Shown: positions 9,608 through 17,683 of the stretch, in pieces | Numbering within the stretch: position 1 is the stretch's first letter | Layout: every line of letters starts with the position of its first letter | Assembly (NCBI GenBank): GCA_013140575.1 | Contig: JABFSN010000019.1 | Span: 1 to 37,891, forward strand | Direction of reading: 5' to 3' | Origin: Phycisphaerales bacterium | GTDB taxonomy: Bacteria; Planctomycetota; Phycisphaerae; UBA1845 | Length of the DNA: 37,891 bases | Translations under genes and position numbers: made by a program | The notes under the pieces: generated by a model | The model's database searches: none | Seen by the model: only the letters and a program-made list of their open reading frames with translations | What the model was told of the DNA's origin: nothing

Positions 9608-10687
9608 CTACGAACTACCCGGTGCCGCGAACACGCGCCGGGCCAGCGAATCGTCGATCGTTTCGGACGCGTCGCGCGGCACGTGGTCCAACAACAGGCG
9701 CACCACCTGGTCGCTGGTCACGCCATCGGCCTCGGCGTTGAAACTGGTGATGATGCGGTGCCGCAGAACGGGCGGCGCCACCGCCCGAATATCGTCCGTC
9801 GACACGCAGTGGCGTCCGTGGATCAACGCCCGCGCCTTGCCCGCCAGCACCAATTGCTGCGACGCACGCGGTCCCGCTCCCCACGCCACGTAATCCTCGA
9901 CGAATTTCGGCGCGTCGCCCCGCCGTGGGCGGCTCGTCCGCGCCAACGCCATCGCGTAGCCGATCACATGATCGCTGCACGGCACGCGGCGGACCGTCTC
10001 CTGCATGGACAACAGCCCCTCGGCATCCATCACCCGGTCGATGACGGCCGCGGTCGATCCGGTGGTCAGCCGCACGATGTCCATCTCTTCCTGCGCGCTG
10101 GGATAGTCCACCAGAATCTTGAACATGAACCGGTCCAATTGGGCCTCGGGCAGCGGATACGTGCCCTCCTGCTCGATGGGGTTTTGGGTGGCCAACACGA
10201 AAAACGGCTCGGGCACGATCCGGGTGACGCCGCCCGCGCTGACCTGTCGTTCCTGCATCGCCTCCAGCAGCGCGGATTGGGTCTTGGGCGGCGTGCGGTT
10301 GATTTCGTCGGCCAGAATGACGTTCGCGAAAATCGGTCCCTCGACGAAGCGCATCGACTTCCCGCCCGAGCGCTTGTCCTCCTCGATCACTTCCGTCCCG
10401 GTGATGTCCGACGGCATCAGGTCGGGCGTGAACTGAATCCGCGAAAACGACAGGTCCATCGTCCGCGCCACCGTGCTGATCAGCAGCGTCTTGGCCAGAC
10501 CCGGCACGCCCTCCAGAATGCAATGCCCCCGCGATAACATGGCCACCAGCAATTCTTCCAGCACGCCACGTTGTCCGACGATGACCTTGCCCAGCTCGGC
10601 GCGAAGGCGGCCGTAGGATTCGACGAGGTGCCGCGCGGCCGCCACGTCGTCCGGTCGCGCCGGGGTGTCGCCCTTGGAATCCACCAT
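9608..10687 (-). CDS. MoxR-family AAA+ ATPase
   Basis: A protein of 359 residues with the MoxR AAA core. Walker A is GVPGLAKT (60-67), Walker B is VILADEINR (from 123), and sensor region LATQNPIEQEGTYPLPEAQLDRF carries the family signature. A C-terminal lid domain follows. MoxR ATPases act as chaperone-like machines on VWA-domain proteins, which fits the four downstream genes. A strong Shine-Dalgarno (GGGAGG at 10700-10695, 7 nt before ATG) marks the start and makes this the likely first gene of the cluster. A second reading frame over the same DNA is also open for 359 codons (9615-10694), but it has no family features and is a high-GC shadow. Confidence 0.96.
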   Translation of the reverse strand: MVDSKGDTPARPDDVAAARHLVESYGRLRAELGKVIVGQRGVLEELLVAMLSRGHCILEGVPGLAKTLLISTVARTMDLSFSRIQFTPDLMPSDITGTEVIEEDKRSGGKSMRFVEGPIFANVILADEINRTPPKTQSALLEAMQERQVSAGGVTRIVPEPFFVLATQNPIEQEGTYPLPEAQLDRFMFKILVDYPSAQEEMDIVRLTTGSTAAVIDRVMDAEGLLSMQETVRRVPCSDHVIGYAMALARTSRPRRGDAPKFVEDYVAWGAGPRASQQLVLAGKARALIHGRHCVSTDDIRAVAPPVLRHRIITSFNAEADGVTSDQVVRLLLDHVPRDASETIDDSLARRVFAAPGSS

Positions 10688-10775
10688 TCATCATCCTCCC
10701 GCGTCCAATTCCGCGTGGTAGTCGTCCCCGTGGCGCCGGCGCTCGTTGGGGCGATGTTTCGCTGCCGGGACCGCG

Positions 10776-11843
10776 TCAGTCGGCGCCATTAATCGCGTTG
10801 ATCAGAAACCGCAATCGTCCCAGGCTGCGCCGATCAAACCGGAACACCAGCCGCGCCAATTCCGCGTATTCGCCCTCCTCCTCGGGCAGCGCATGATCGA
10901 TCTGACGGATGCGATCCTCGCCCACAATATCCGGGAATTGGTCGTTGATCGCCTGCAGCGCCGCGTCCGAAATCCGTGATTTCATGCGGATGACGAACTG
11001 GTCCTGCACGTAGCGCGACGAATGATACCGCCGGTAGAAGCGCAGGATTTCATTCACGGCATCTTCCACGCGATCGGTCAGAAAAAACAACCCCATGTCC
11101 TGCGGGCTGATCATGCCGTTGGCGAGCAGCTCGGCCTTGACCCAGGTTCGCCAATGTTGCCAATACGTGCCGCCGGGCTCGTCGCACAGAACGATGGGCA
11201 CCGGTTCGCTTTTGCCGGTCTGAATCAGCGTCAGCGCCTCGAACCCCTCGTCCTGCGTTCCGTAGCCGCCGGGAAATAGGATGATGGCGTCGGCTTCCTT
11301 GACGAACAGGAGCTTGCGCGTGAAAAAATACTTGAAATTTACAAGCTTAGCGTCGCCGGCAATGATGTCGTTCGTCGTTTGTTCGAACGGCAGTGATATC
11401 GAAACGCCGAAACTGGCTTCGCGGGTGGCGCCGTCGTGTCCGGCGCGCATGATTCCGTCGCCCGCGCCGGTGATGATCATCCAGCCATGTTCGCGCATCA
11501 TGCAGCTGAACTTGACCGCCTGCTGATATTGCGGATGTCCGACCGGCGTTCGCGCCGAGCCGAAAATAGACACCTTCGGCACGCTTGCGAACGGGGCGAA
11601 CACCTTGAACGCGTAGCGTAGTTCTTTAAGGGCCCGGTTCAGGAGCTTCACGTCGCCCCGGTTGCAGCCGTCGGCCGCCAGCCGGGTGATGGTGACCATC
11701 ATCTCAGCCAGTTGATCCTGGCTGTCGCAGGGCGCAAATGCCCGCAGAAACTGGTCGATGGCGTCGGCGCGGGCCTTCGAACGTTCGGATCTGTTTCCGA
11801 ATGCAGGGTTGGTTTCGTCGTGTGAATCGTTGCGTCGGTTCAT
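10776..11843 (-). CDS. LOG-family protein (nucleotide 5'-monophosphate phosphoribohydrolase-like)
   Basis: A protein of 355 residues. A helical N-terminal part is followed by the Rossmann-like LOG domain: VSIFGSARTP, ITGAGDGIMRAGHDGA and the diagnostic PGGYGTQDE near residue 190. Family members hydrolyse the N-glycosidic bond of nucleoside 5'-monophosphates, activating cytokinins in plants or salvaging nucleotides in bacteria. Older annotations calling them lysine decarboxylases are wrong. It is longer than the ~190-residue minimal LOG proteins and closer in plan to the larger bacterial ones. The open frame extends upstream to 12152, but that extension runs through the palindromic repeats, so I start at the ATG at 11843. 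The Shine-Dalgarno is weak. Substrate cannot be told from sequence. Confidence 0.88.
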   Translation of the reverse strand: MNRRNDSHDETNPAFGNRSERSKARADAIDQFLRAFAPCDSQDQLAEMMVTITRLAADGCNRGDVKLLNRALKELRYAFKVFAPFASVPKVSIFGSARTPVGHPQYQQAVKFSCMMREHGWMIITGAGDGIMRAGHDGATREASFGVSISLPFEQTTNDIIAGDAKLVNFKYFFTRKLLFVKEADAIILFPGGYGTQDEGFEALTLIQTGKSEPVPIVLCDEPGGTYWQHWRTWVKAELLANGMISPQDMGLFFLTDRVEDAVNEILRFYRRYHSSRYVQDQFVIRMKSRISDAALQAINDQFPDIVGEDRIRQIDHALPEEEGEYAELARLVFRFDRRSLGRLRFLINAINGAD

Positions 11844-12008
11844 CAATGCGTTCCGCGGATCATTGTAGCTGCAACTTGGGCGGCGGACCATGCGGGTGAC
11901 CGGCGTCGCCTCCGCGGGGTGCGTGACACATGCGGCGGCGTCTTTCGGCCCCGGCCAAGAGCCGCGGGTCGGCGCACGGCGTGGGCAAGGTGAAAACGAC
12001 ATCGATCC

Positions 12009-12207
12009 GAAGCCCCGGCAGGGGCGTTCGTGGTCAGCCCACGGCGGAAGCCGTGGGAACCCGTAGAACAGCATCGACCCCAAGCCCCGGCAGGGGCGAT
12101 CGGGCCTAACCTCGGCCGCCCCTGCCGGGGCTTGAGACGGGAACGCGGTCATTCATTCCCACGGCTTCCGCCGTGGGCTAGTGACGGGCGCCCCTGCCGG
12201 GGCTAAT
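12009..12207. repeat. Composite palindrome: six hairpin modules in A-B-A / a-b-a order
   Basis: The 529 nt gap 11844-12372 is dominated by this array. Module A (GCCCCGGCAGGGGC) lies at 12012-12025 and 12084-12097, and in reverse complement at 12118-12131 and 12190-12203. Module B (CCCACGGCGGAAGCCGTGGG) lies at 12038-12057 and as its reverse complement at 12158-12177. Each module is itself palindromic, or nearly so. The left half (12009-12099) and right half (12117-12207) are inverted copies with matched module spacing, while the DNA between modules is not conserved. No gene or T-run is present. Nothing else recognisable occupies the gap. Confidence 0.9.
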
Positions 12208-12372
12208 GCGATCGTCGCCTAAAGTGTCATGGACCCCCTCCGCGTGATCCCCACGGCGAACGTCGACCGGTCTGGATCGGTCGAAACGGCCGATATCCCC
12301 ATCTGACGATCCGTTCGTCGGATATGATCCTGGAGATCGACGCGGCGCCGCACAGTCGGCAACGGGAGACGT

Positions 12373-13011
12373 ATGTTACTACCGGACGTTCAACCGAATC
12401 AGGGGACCCGACTCGAGGGGCGCACACCGCGGAGCCGGCGCACGTCGCGCATTCGAAGCGGTATCGGAATCGCGGTCTTGTTCGCTTGTTCCGTGGCCGC
12501 GGCCCAGCCGCGGGTCACGATTGTGGGCGGTGCCGACGCAACGGGACACTCCTTCGATTGGACGGTGGACCACGACCACTCGTCGCCGATGGTTTCGATT
12601 GAATTCCCGAATCATCGGGCGGACCTGTTTATCGCTCCGTTCGAATGGTCCGGAACCGCGAAGGACGTGGATGCGAATGGCCGCGACCGAGGTGTTTCCG
12701 TCGGGGAGGCGAACGGCGCAGGCGGCTGGATTTACCGGGGCACGCCGGCGCGGTTTCAGATGCGGATCAGCCCCTACGCGGGGCTGCTTGGGGTTCGGCC
12801 GGGACCGGGAGCGGTGCGGATTCGATTCGCCGACGGGCTTGAAATCGAGATTTCCGCGGAAGTGCCGGTGCGGGAATCGTGGCTGGCCCGTCAGACGCCG
12901 CTGGTAGGCGCGGTACTGGTGATCCTGATCGTCGTGATTCGCCGGGTCCGCGGGCGAAATCGTCGTTCGGCTGGCGGGGAGGTCGCGAAACAGGTAGAAA
13001 CCGCGAAATGA
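12373..13011 (+). CDS. Secreted, membrane-anchored protein of unknown function
   Basis: A protein of 212 residues that I do not recognise. A basic N-terminus leads to a hydrophobic segment (IGIAVLFACSVAAAQ, about residues 31-46) that looks like a signal peptide ending in Ala-x-Ala. A ~130-residue domain with alternating hydrophobic strands follows. A second hydrophobic helix near residues 177-192 (LVGAVLVILIVVI) is followed by Arg/Lys-rich residues, a typical stop-transfer signal. The predicted topology is one extracytoplasmic domain anchored at its C-terminus. GGGAG 6 nt before the ATG supports this start. The last codons overlap the start of the acetyltransferase gene (ATGA), so the two are translationally coupled. 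Confidence 0.75.
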   Translation: MLLPDVQPNQGTRLEGRTPRSRRTSRIRSGIGIAVLFACSVAAAQPRVTIVGGADATGHSFDWTVDHDHSSPMVSIEFPNHRADLFIAPFEWSGTAKDVDANGRDRGVSVGEANGAGGWIYRGTPARFQMRISPYAGLLGVRPGPGAVRIRFADGLEIEISAEVPVRESWLARQTPLVGAVLVILIVVIRRVRGRNRRSAGGEVAKQVETAK

Positions 13012-13499
13012 GCCGGAAATTCATGACCGATGGCGACCGTGCCGACGTGGCCAGGTTCATTGAGCGTCACTGGGGCAGCACGATGATCCTGTCGGGCGGG
13101 CAGGTGTACCATCCGCATTTGTTGGAAGGTCTGCTCGAACGCCGCGACGGTGAACTGGTTGCGTTGCTGACCTTCCGGACGGACGGCGACTCGATGGAAT
13201 TGCTGACGCTCAACAGCACGCTGGAAGGCAAGGGCATCGGCTCGTCGCTGATGTTGACGGTAATCGACGAGGGGCGCAAACGGGGAATTTCGCGCATCTG
13301 GCTTTCCACCACCAACGACAATCTGCGGGCCGTCGGATTCTATCAGCGGCTGGGGTTCCGCATCGTCGGTGTGCACATCGGCATGGTCGACGAGGCCCGC
13401 AGAATCAAACCGCAAATCCCCGAAATCGGCCGCGACGGCATCCCCATTCATGACGAACTGGTGTTGGAACTGCGCGTCCAACCGTACAGCGACGGATAG
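13008..13499 (+). CDS. GNAT-family N-acetyltransferase
   Basis: A protein of 163 residues with the GNAT fold. The acetyl-CoA pyrophosphate loop is LEGKGIGSSLM (R/Q-x-x-G-x-G/A type), followed by IWLSTTNDNLRAVGFYQRLGFRIVGVH, the usual strand 5 / helix 4 region. The acceptor could be a small molecule or a protein N-terminus and cannot be told from sequence. The ATG at 13008 overlaps the stop of the preceding membrane-anchored protein by four bases (ATGA). This argues against a longer frame starting at 12879. Coupling of an acetyltransferase to an exported protein is unusual, because the two products should sit on opposite sides of the membrane. Confidence 0.9.
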   Translation: MSRKFMTDGDRADVARFIERHWGSTMILSGGQVYHPHLLEGLLERRDGELVALLTFRTDGDSMELLTLNSTLEGKGIGSSLMLTVIDEGRKRGISRIWLSTTNDNLRAVGFYQRLGFRIVGVHIGMVDEARRIKPQIPEIGRDGIPIHDELVLELRVQPYSDG

Positions 13500-13538
13500 G
13501 ATCCCGCCGCCACGGCCCGTCGCCCGACACGCGCGTCC

Positions 13539-14438
13539 CTATTTCGCGTCCTCCGCTTTTTCAATCTCCAGGTATTTCGCGCGCTGTGCTTCGGTAAGAA
13601 GCTCCAACGCCCGGACACGGAAATCGTCTTCAACTTTCTTCATTCCCGCACGATCCATTTTCTGCGCGGCTTCGCGCAGCGCCGGGCTGACCTCACGGAG
13701 GATGGACTGCAGCTTGTCGTTCTGTTCATTGGTCGGTTCGATTTCGCGGAAGCGCACCAACACGATCGCCAGGCTCGCCGGTTTGATCCCGGACTGCCTG
13801 CGGAAGGGCTCCTGGAGCTTGTACATCAGAATCTGGAGTTTCTTCGTTCTCCCTTCGTCGTCCACCGCCGCGCGCACGTCCGATTCCAACAGCAACACCG
13901 GCTTGATCAGCGAGTCGTCCCGGCCGCGCAATTCCTGCATCCGCCCCATCAGGCTCCGGTAACGGTCGGCGTCGCCCGCCTGACGGGCGTCGTCCAGTTC
14001 CTTGCGCAGGGATTCGATTTCCGCCGCGTTGCTTTCACGCAACTGCCGCAGGTCGCTGACAATTTTCGTTAGCTTTTCGACGTGCCGGTCGAACACCTCG
14101 TTCAGCTTGGTGGTCTGCTCGGGCGTGGGTACCAGTTCGCGCTGAATCGCCTCCCGCAACTGGTTCACATAGTCCAGCCGCTGCTGCAGCGGATCAACCG
14201 CCGCCGGCGGGGCGCTCCCGTCCGTCGTTGCCGTAACCGTGGCCGCGGGCGCATCGGAAGCCGGCTTTTCCGCATCCGCGGGCTCCGGCAGTTTCTCCGG
14301 CGGTTTGCCGTCGTTCGCGGCCATGGAAATACACGGAAGCGACAAAGCGCCCACGGCAAATCCGATCAAACCCATCGTTACCCAATCCCGTACCCAACCG
14401 TAACTTCTCATCTGAACCGTCTCCGTGTACAAATCCAT
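13539..14438 (-). CDS. Secreted coiled-coil protein, Spy/LTxxQ-like
   Basis: A protein of 299 residues. A signal peptide (hydrophobic WVTMGLIGFAVGALSLPCIS, ending near AAND) is followed by a Pro/Ala/Thr-rich linker and then about 220 residues of charged helix. Two stretches recall the LTxxQ repeat of Spy/CpxP-type periplasmic chaperones: PTPEQTTKLNEVF in the middle and LLTEAQRAKYLEIE at the C-terminus. The resemblance is weak and the protein is longer than Spy. GGAGG 6 nt before the ATG at 14438 favours that start; an ATG at 14411 would give a tidier signal peptide. It converges on the GNAT gene with 39 nt between stops and no clear terminator. A periplasmic function is inferred from the signal only. 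Confidence 0.75.
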   Translation of the reverse strand: MDLYTETVQMRSYGWVRDWVTMGLIGFAVGALSLPCISMAANDGKPPEKLPEPADAEKPASDAPAATVTATTDGSAPPAAVDPLQQRLDYVNQLREAIQRELVPTPEQTTKLNEVFDRHVEKLTKIVSDLRQLRESNAAEIESLRKELDDARQAGDADRYRSLMGRMQELRGRDDSLIKPVLLLESDVRAAVDDEGRTKKLQILMYKLQEPFRRQSGIKPASLAIVLVRFREIEPTNEQNDKLQSILREVSPALREAAQKMDRAGMKKVEDDFRVRALELLTEAQRAKYLEIEKAEDAK

Positions 14439-14588
14439 TGCCGCCTCCATCGTGAATGGACGCGGAGTCAAGCGGGCGATTCTAACCGGAAGCGTACTTT
14501 CAACGCCAATTCCGACCCTTGGCGGCGGACCGCCTGATGGTCGCGGCGTTGGACCGTTGCGGCTAACTCCGACGATAACTACTTATCA

Positions 14589-16097
14589 ATGATGCACTTA
14601 CACGTCGTGGCGGCGTTTGCCCTGCTTCTCTGGTGGTCGCGCGAGCCGCCCTTCACCCCTTGGTTCAACGACTCCATGACCACCTGGCTGGTGGTCCTGA
14701 CCCTGCCGATCGCACTATGGACCTGCGGCCAGGCGTTCATTCGTCGCGCCCGTCGCGGTATTCGGACAGGCGCCCACGCGATCGATCGTCCCGTCGAATC
14801 GCTGCGCCGCCTGCCCGTCGTGCTCCGCACCCTCGCGCTGGCCGCCTTCGTGGCCGAACTCACCCTGACCCCTTGGGCGAACCTTATCGGAAAATCGCGG
14901 CTGGCGGCTGTTCCCGGATTGGTCGACCTGGTGGTGGTCGGCCCGTTTCTGGCCGCCGCCGTGGGCGTGATCCTGTGCCAGTACGACGTCGAACGCCTGG
15001 GGCGCGAAACCACCGCCGGATTCCTCGACCACGCGGTGCCGCATCCTGTCACCTGGTCGCGCAGCGCCTACCTCGGCTTTCATATTCGCCACCAACTGCT
15101 GTCCGTGGTCGTCCCCATGATGCTCATCCTCACCGCCCACGACCTTACCCGCCGGTTCGAACGCCGCATCGACCGCGCCCTGCCCATCCCCTGGGCGCCC
15201 GACATCCTCCTGGGAATCGCGGCGGCCGTCGTCTTCGTCATCGCCCCCTGGCTGCTCAAACACATCTGGACCACCCACCCCCTCCCACGCGGGCCGCTGC
15301 GCGACGACCTCGAACGCCTGTGCCGAACCATCGGCCTGAAATGCCGGGACATACTGGTCTGGCGAAGCAACGGCATGGTGGTCAACGCCGCGGTCATGGG
15401 CGTGGTGACGCCGGTTCGATATGTGGTCCTGACCGACGCGCTCCTCGATGCCATGGACCCCGATCAGACCCGGGCCGTCTTCGGCCACGAGGCCGGGCAC
15501 ATCGTGCATCGCCACATCCCCTATTTTCTCTTGTTTGCCGTCATCAGCATGTTGCTGGCATCGGGCGCGATGGAACTCCTTTTTCAATCGGCGTGGATGG
15601 CAGACGAGCCCGCCCGCGGCGAACGGCTGATCGTTCAGGCAGTCGGACTGATCACCATCGCCTTCGTTTGGGGCTTCGGATTCGGTTTCGTTTCGCGTCG
15701 GTTCGAACGCCAGGCCGACCTGTTTGGGGCGCGGTGCGTCTCCCCCGCCGATCCCGCGCTTTGCCGGCTGCCCTGCGGCGTCCACGCCGACCCACCGCCG
15801 CACGCGTCTTCCGATCTGCTATGCGCCACCGGCGCTGAAATCTTCGCCGGCGCGCTGCTGCGCGTGGCCCGGCTCAACGGAATCCCGGTGCACGAACACA
15901 GCTGGCGGCACGCTTCGATCGCCCGCCGCGTCGCCAATCTGCGCCGCCTGGCGGGCGACGCCAGCCAACTCCGCCGATTCGAACGCACCATCCGCGCGAT
16001 TAAAATCGTTCTGATCATCGGCTCCGTCGGCGGCTTGATCGTGTCCGCCTGGTACGTCGCGCCCTATGTCGTTGACGTCCTCCGCCGCCGCGGTTAA
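14589..16097 (+). CDS. M48-family membrane zinc metalloprotease
   Basis: A protein of 502 residues. About six hydrophobic segments surround the catalytic motif HEAGH (near residue 300, in FGHEAGHIVHRH). The third zinc ligand is probably the Glu of FERQAD near residue 373, matching the E-x-x-x-D pattern of M48 peptidases such as HtpX and Ste24. The N-terminal ~230 residues are a multi-spanning membrane region. A Cys/Pro-rich insert (residues ~380-415) just after the third ligand is atypical for HtpX. M48 membrane proteases degrade or process misfolded membrane proteins, facing the cytoplasm. No good Shine-Dalgarno precedes the tandem ATG-ATG start. It is divergent from the secreted coiled-coil protein, so promoters for both should lie in 14439-14588. 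Confidence 0.9.
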   Translation: MMHLHVVAAFALLLWWSREPPFTPWFNDSMTTWLVVLTLPIALWTCGQAFIRRARRGIRTGAHAIDRPVESLRRLPVVLRTLALAAFVAELTLTPWANLIGKSRLAAVPGLVDLVVVGPFLAAAVGVILCQYDVERLGRETTAGFLDHAVPHPVTWSRSAYLGFHIRHQLLSVVVPMMLILTAHDLTRRFERRIDRALPIPWAPDILLGIAAAVVFVIAPWLLKHIWTTHPLPRGPLRDDLERLCRTIGLKCRDILVWRSNGMVVNAAVMGVVTPVRYVVLTDALLDAMDPDQTRAVFGHEAGHIVHRHIPYFLLFAVISMLLASGAMELLFQSAWMADEPARGERLIVQAVGLITIAFVWGFGFGFVSRRFERQADLFGARCVSPADPALCRLPCGVHADPPPHASSDLLCATGAEIFAGALLRVARLNGIPVHEHSWRHASIARRVANLRRLAGDASQLRRFERTIRAIKIVLIIGSVGGLIVSAWYVAPYVVDVLRRRG

Positions 16098-16558
16098 CCC
16101 AGTGATCCGTCAATTCCGGCGGTCTCGAAGTGCCGCCGATACGCGTCGGGCGTGTACGTGTTTGGCGTCCCGCAGGGGCGCGGTGAATTTCGCCCGGCCC
16201 TTCGTACGTGTTTAGCGTGCGAAACGCGACATCAGAGCCGTGGGCGCAAGCCCACGGACGACGCCTTGGTGCGAAACCCGTCGCCGTTCCCTCACTGGGC
16301 TTGCGCCCGGTGCTCTGAATGGTGATGCCGTACGCTGGTCGTGTGTGGCGCTTTCGGGTGATGGGTGCACCGGTTGCCCGATGGGTCTGCCGCCCCTCCG
16401 GGGCTATTTCGCAGGCGTGACCGGTCCGGGGGCTAGCGCCCCCGGCTATTGACGGTCGCCCCTCCGGGGCTACCCGAAAACTCGACGGGCCGGGATTCGT
16501 TCACGAGGGACCGCGGGTCGGTTTCCCTATTCTCGCACGTAGACTACGGATCGCCGCC
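16098..16558. repeat. Intergenic palindrome cluster before folD
   Basis: No gene is seen in these 461 nt. They contain at least five palindromes: CCGTGGGCGCAAGCCCACGG (16238-16257), CACTGGGCTTGCGCCCGGTG (16293-16312), GCCCCTCCGGGGCT (16392-16405 and again 16458-16471) and CCGGGGGCTAGCGCCCCCGG (16426-16445). A short direct repeat, GTACGTGTTTRGCGT, occurs near 16157 and 16204. The elements resemble those at 12.0, 18.0 and 37.5 kb. The folD promoter presumably lies near 16500-16550, but no convincing -35/-10 pair was found. Confidence 0.8.
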
Positions 16559-17440
16559 ATGAGCGCCACCATCATCGACGGCCGGGCCATCGCCGCGACG
16601 CTCAAACAGCGCGCCGCCGACACCGTCCGGCAGATGCGCACGGACGGCCACGACGTCCGCCTCGACGCCATCATGGTTGGTGACCCGTCGGCCGGGGCCA
16701 TCTACGCCCGTTCCCAGCAAACCCGCTGCGAAGAAGTCGGCATCGCCTATCGGCTGCACAACCTGTCCGCCCACGGCACCGCGGCGGACATCATCGACTG
16801 CATTCGCTCGCTCAATGACGATCCCCGGGTCACCGGCATCGTCCTGAACCTGCCGCTGCCCGACGGCATCGACACCCCGGCCGTCCAATACCACATCGAT
16901 CCGTACAAGGACGTGGAAGGCGTCAACCCCGCCAACATCGGTCTGCTGTTTTATGACAATCCCATCATCGCCCCGTGCACGGCCGTCGCGGTGATGGAAA
17001 TCCTGCGGCGCATCGGTTGCGCGCCGCGGGGAATGGACGCCGTGGTCGTCGGGCAGGGCGCCATCGCCGGGCGACCCGTGTCCCTGTTCCTGCAACACCA
17101 GTTCGCGACGGTGACCGCCTGTCACAAGGAAACCCGCGACCTCGTCCGCCACACCCGCCAGGCCGATCTGCTGGTCGTCGCCGTCGGGCGTCCGCGGTTG
17201 ATAGGCCGCGAACACGTCAAACCCGGCGCCGTGGTCATCGATGTGGGCATCAACCGCGTGACCGACTCGTCGGGGAACGCCGCCATCGTGGGAGACGTGG
17301 CATTTGACGAGGTCGTCCCCGTCGCGTCGGCCATCACCCCCGTCCCCGGCGGCGTCGGACCGGTGACCGTGGCCGTGCTCCTGCACAGCGCCGCCGAAGC
17401 CGCCCGCAAACAACTCGGCCCCCGCCGAATCCCGAGCTGA
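16559..17440 (+). CDS. folD: FolD-like methylenetetrahydrofolate dehydrogenase, probably lacking cyclohydrolase
   Basis: A protein of 293 residues, full length for FolD, with the two-domain plan intact: YxxxxxxRCEEVG near 49-61, NLPLP at 97-101, KDVEGVNP at 117-124, a Rossmann loop GQGAIAGRP at 165-173, and TPVPGGVGPVT near the C-terminus. Normal FolD interconverts 5,10-methylene-, methenyl- and 10-formyl-tetrahydrofolate. Here the catalytic Lys of the YxxxK motif is Gln53, the Gln before LPL is Asn97, and the Asp of KDVDG is Glu120. The dinucleotide loop GRS, whose Arg contacts the NADP phosphate, is GQG. The residue roles come from my memory of the human enzyme. The inference is a dehydrogenase without cyclohydrolase activity, perhaps NAD-dependent. 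Confidence 0.9.
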   Translation: MSATIIDGRAIAATLKQRAADTVRQMRTDGHDVRLDAIMVGDPSAGAIYARSQQTRCEEVGIAYRLHNLSAHGTAADIIDCIRSLNDDPRVTGIVLNLPLPDGIDTPAVQYHIDPYKDVEGVNPANIGLLFYDNPIIAPCTAVAVMEILRRIGCAPRGMDAVVVGQGAIAGRPVSLFLQHQFATVTACHKETRDLVRHTRQADLLVVAVGRPRLIGREHVKPGAVVIDVGINRVTDSSGNAAIVGDVAFDEVVPVASAITPVPGGVGPVTVAVLLHSAAEAARKQLGPRRIPS

Positions 17441-17508
17441 CCCCCGAAAGCCGGCCCTTCCACGGCATTAGGCGCCGCGCGAAAACAACGTGAACAAACG
17501 AGGCCGGG

Positions 17509-17583
17509 GTGGCATGGCCAAGCCCTCGCGCCCGACGGGAGCCACACTCCCGCAAACGCTCCCGCGAGGGCTCGGCCGTGTGC
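17509..17583. repeat. Long imperfect hairpin, GTGGCAYGG family
   Basis: GTGGCATGGCCAAGCCCTCGCG at the left end pairs imperfectly with CGCGAGGGCTCGGCCGTGTGC at the right end (about 16 of 18 core positions) across a ~35 nt loop. It begins with the GTGGCATGG also seen at 37387 and with close variants at 132 and 211. It lies downstream of folD on the same strand, but has no T-run. Confidence 0.7.
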
Positions 17584-17645
17584 TGGTGCTGAACCGCGGG
17601 GATCGCCAAATTCGTTCACTCTATTTGCGCGGGCCCTTACTCAAT

Positions 17646-17683
17646 CTGGGCCACGTTGGGCGTGCTGGGCCACGTTGGGCGTG
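17646..17683. repeat. Perfect 19-bp tandem duplication
   Basis: The 19-mer CTGGGCCACGTTGGGCGTG occurs twice head to tail (17646-17664 and 17665-17683). It lies inside the 1019 nt gene-free stretch 17441-18459. Apart from this, the hairpin at 17509, a palindrome CGGGGGCTTGCGCCCCCG at 17986-18003 and a possible promoter at 18334, I see nothing there. Several open frames cross the stretch, but all have Arg/Pro/Ser-rich compositions typical of non-coding high-GC DNA. Confidence 0.9.

Noticed and set aside
9615-10694. A second 359-codon minus-strand frame over the whole moxR gene.
   Set aside because: It is Arg/Gly-rich, has no family motif, and the MoxR motifs are all in the other frame.
10776-12152. 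A 458-residue version of the LOG protein starting at 12152.
   Set aside because: The extra 103 residues are translations of the palindromic repeats (for example RPCRGLGSM twice). The ATG at 11843 gives the conserved protein.
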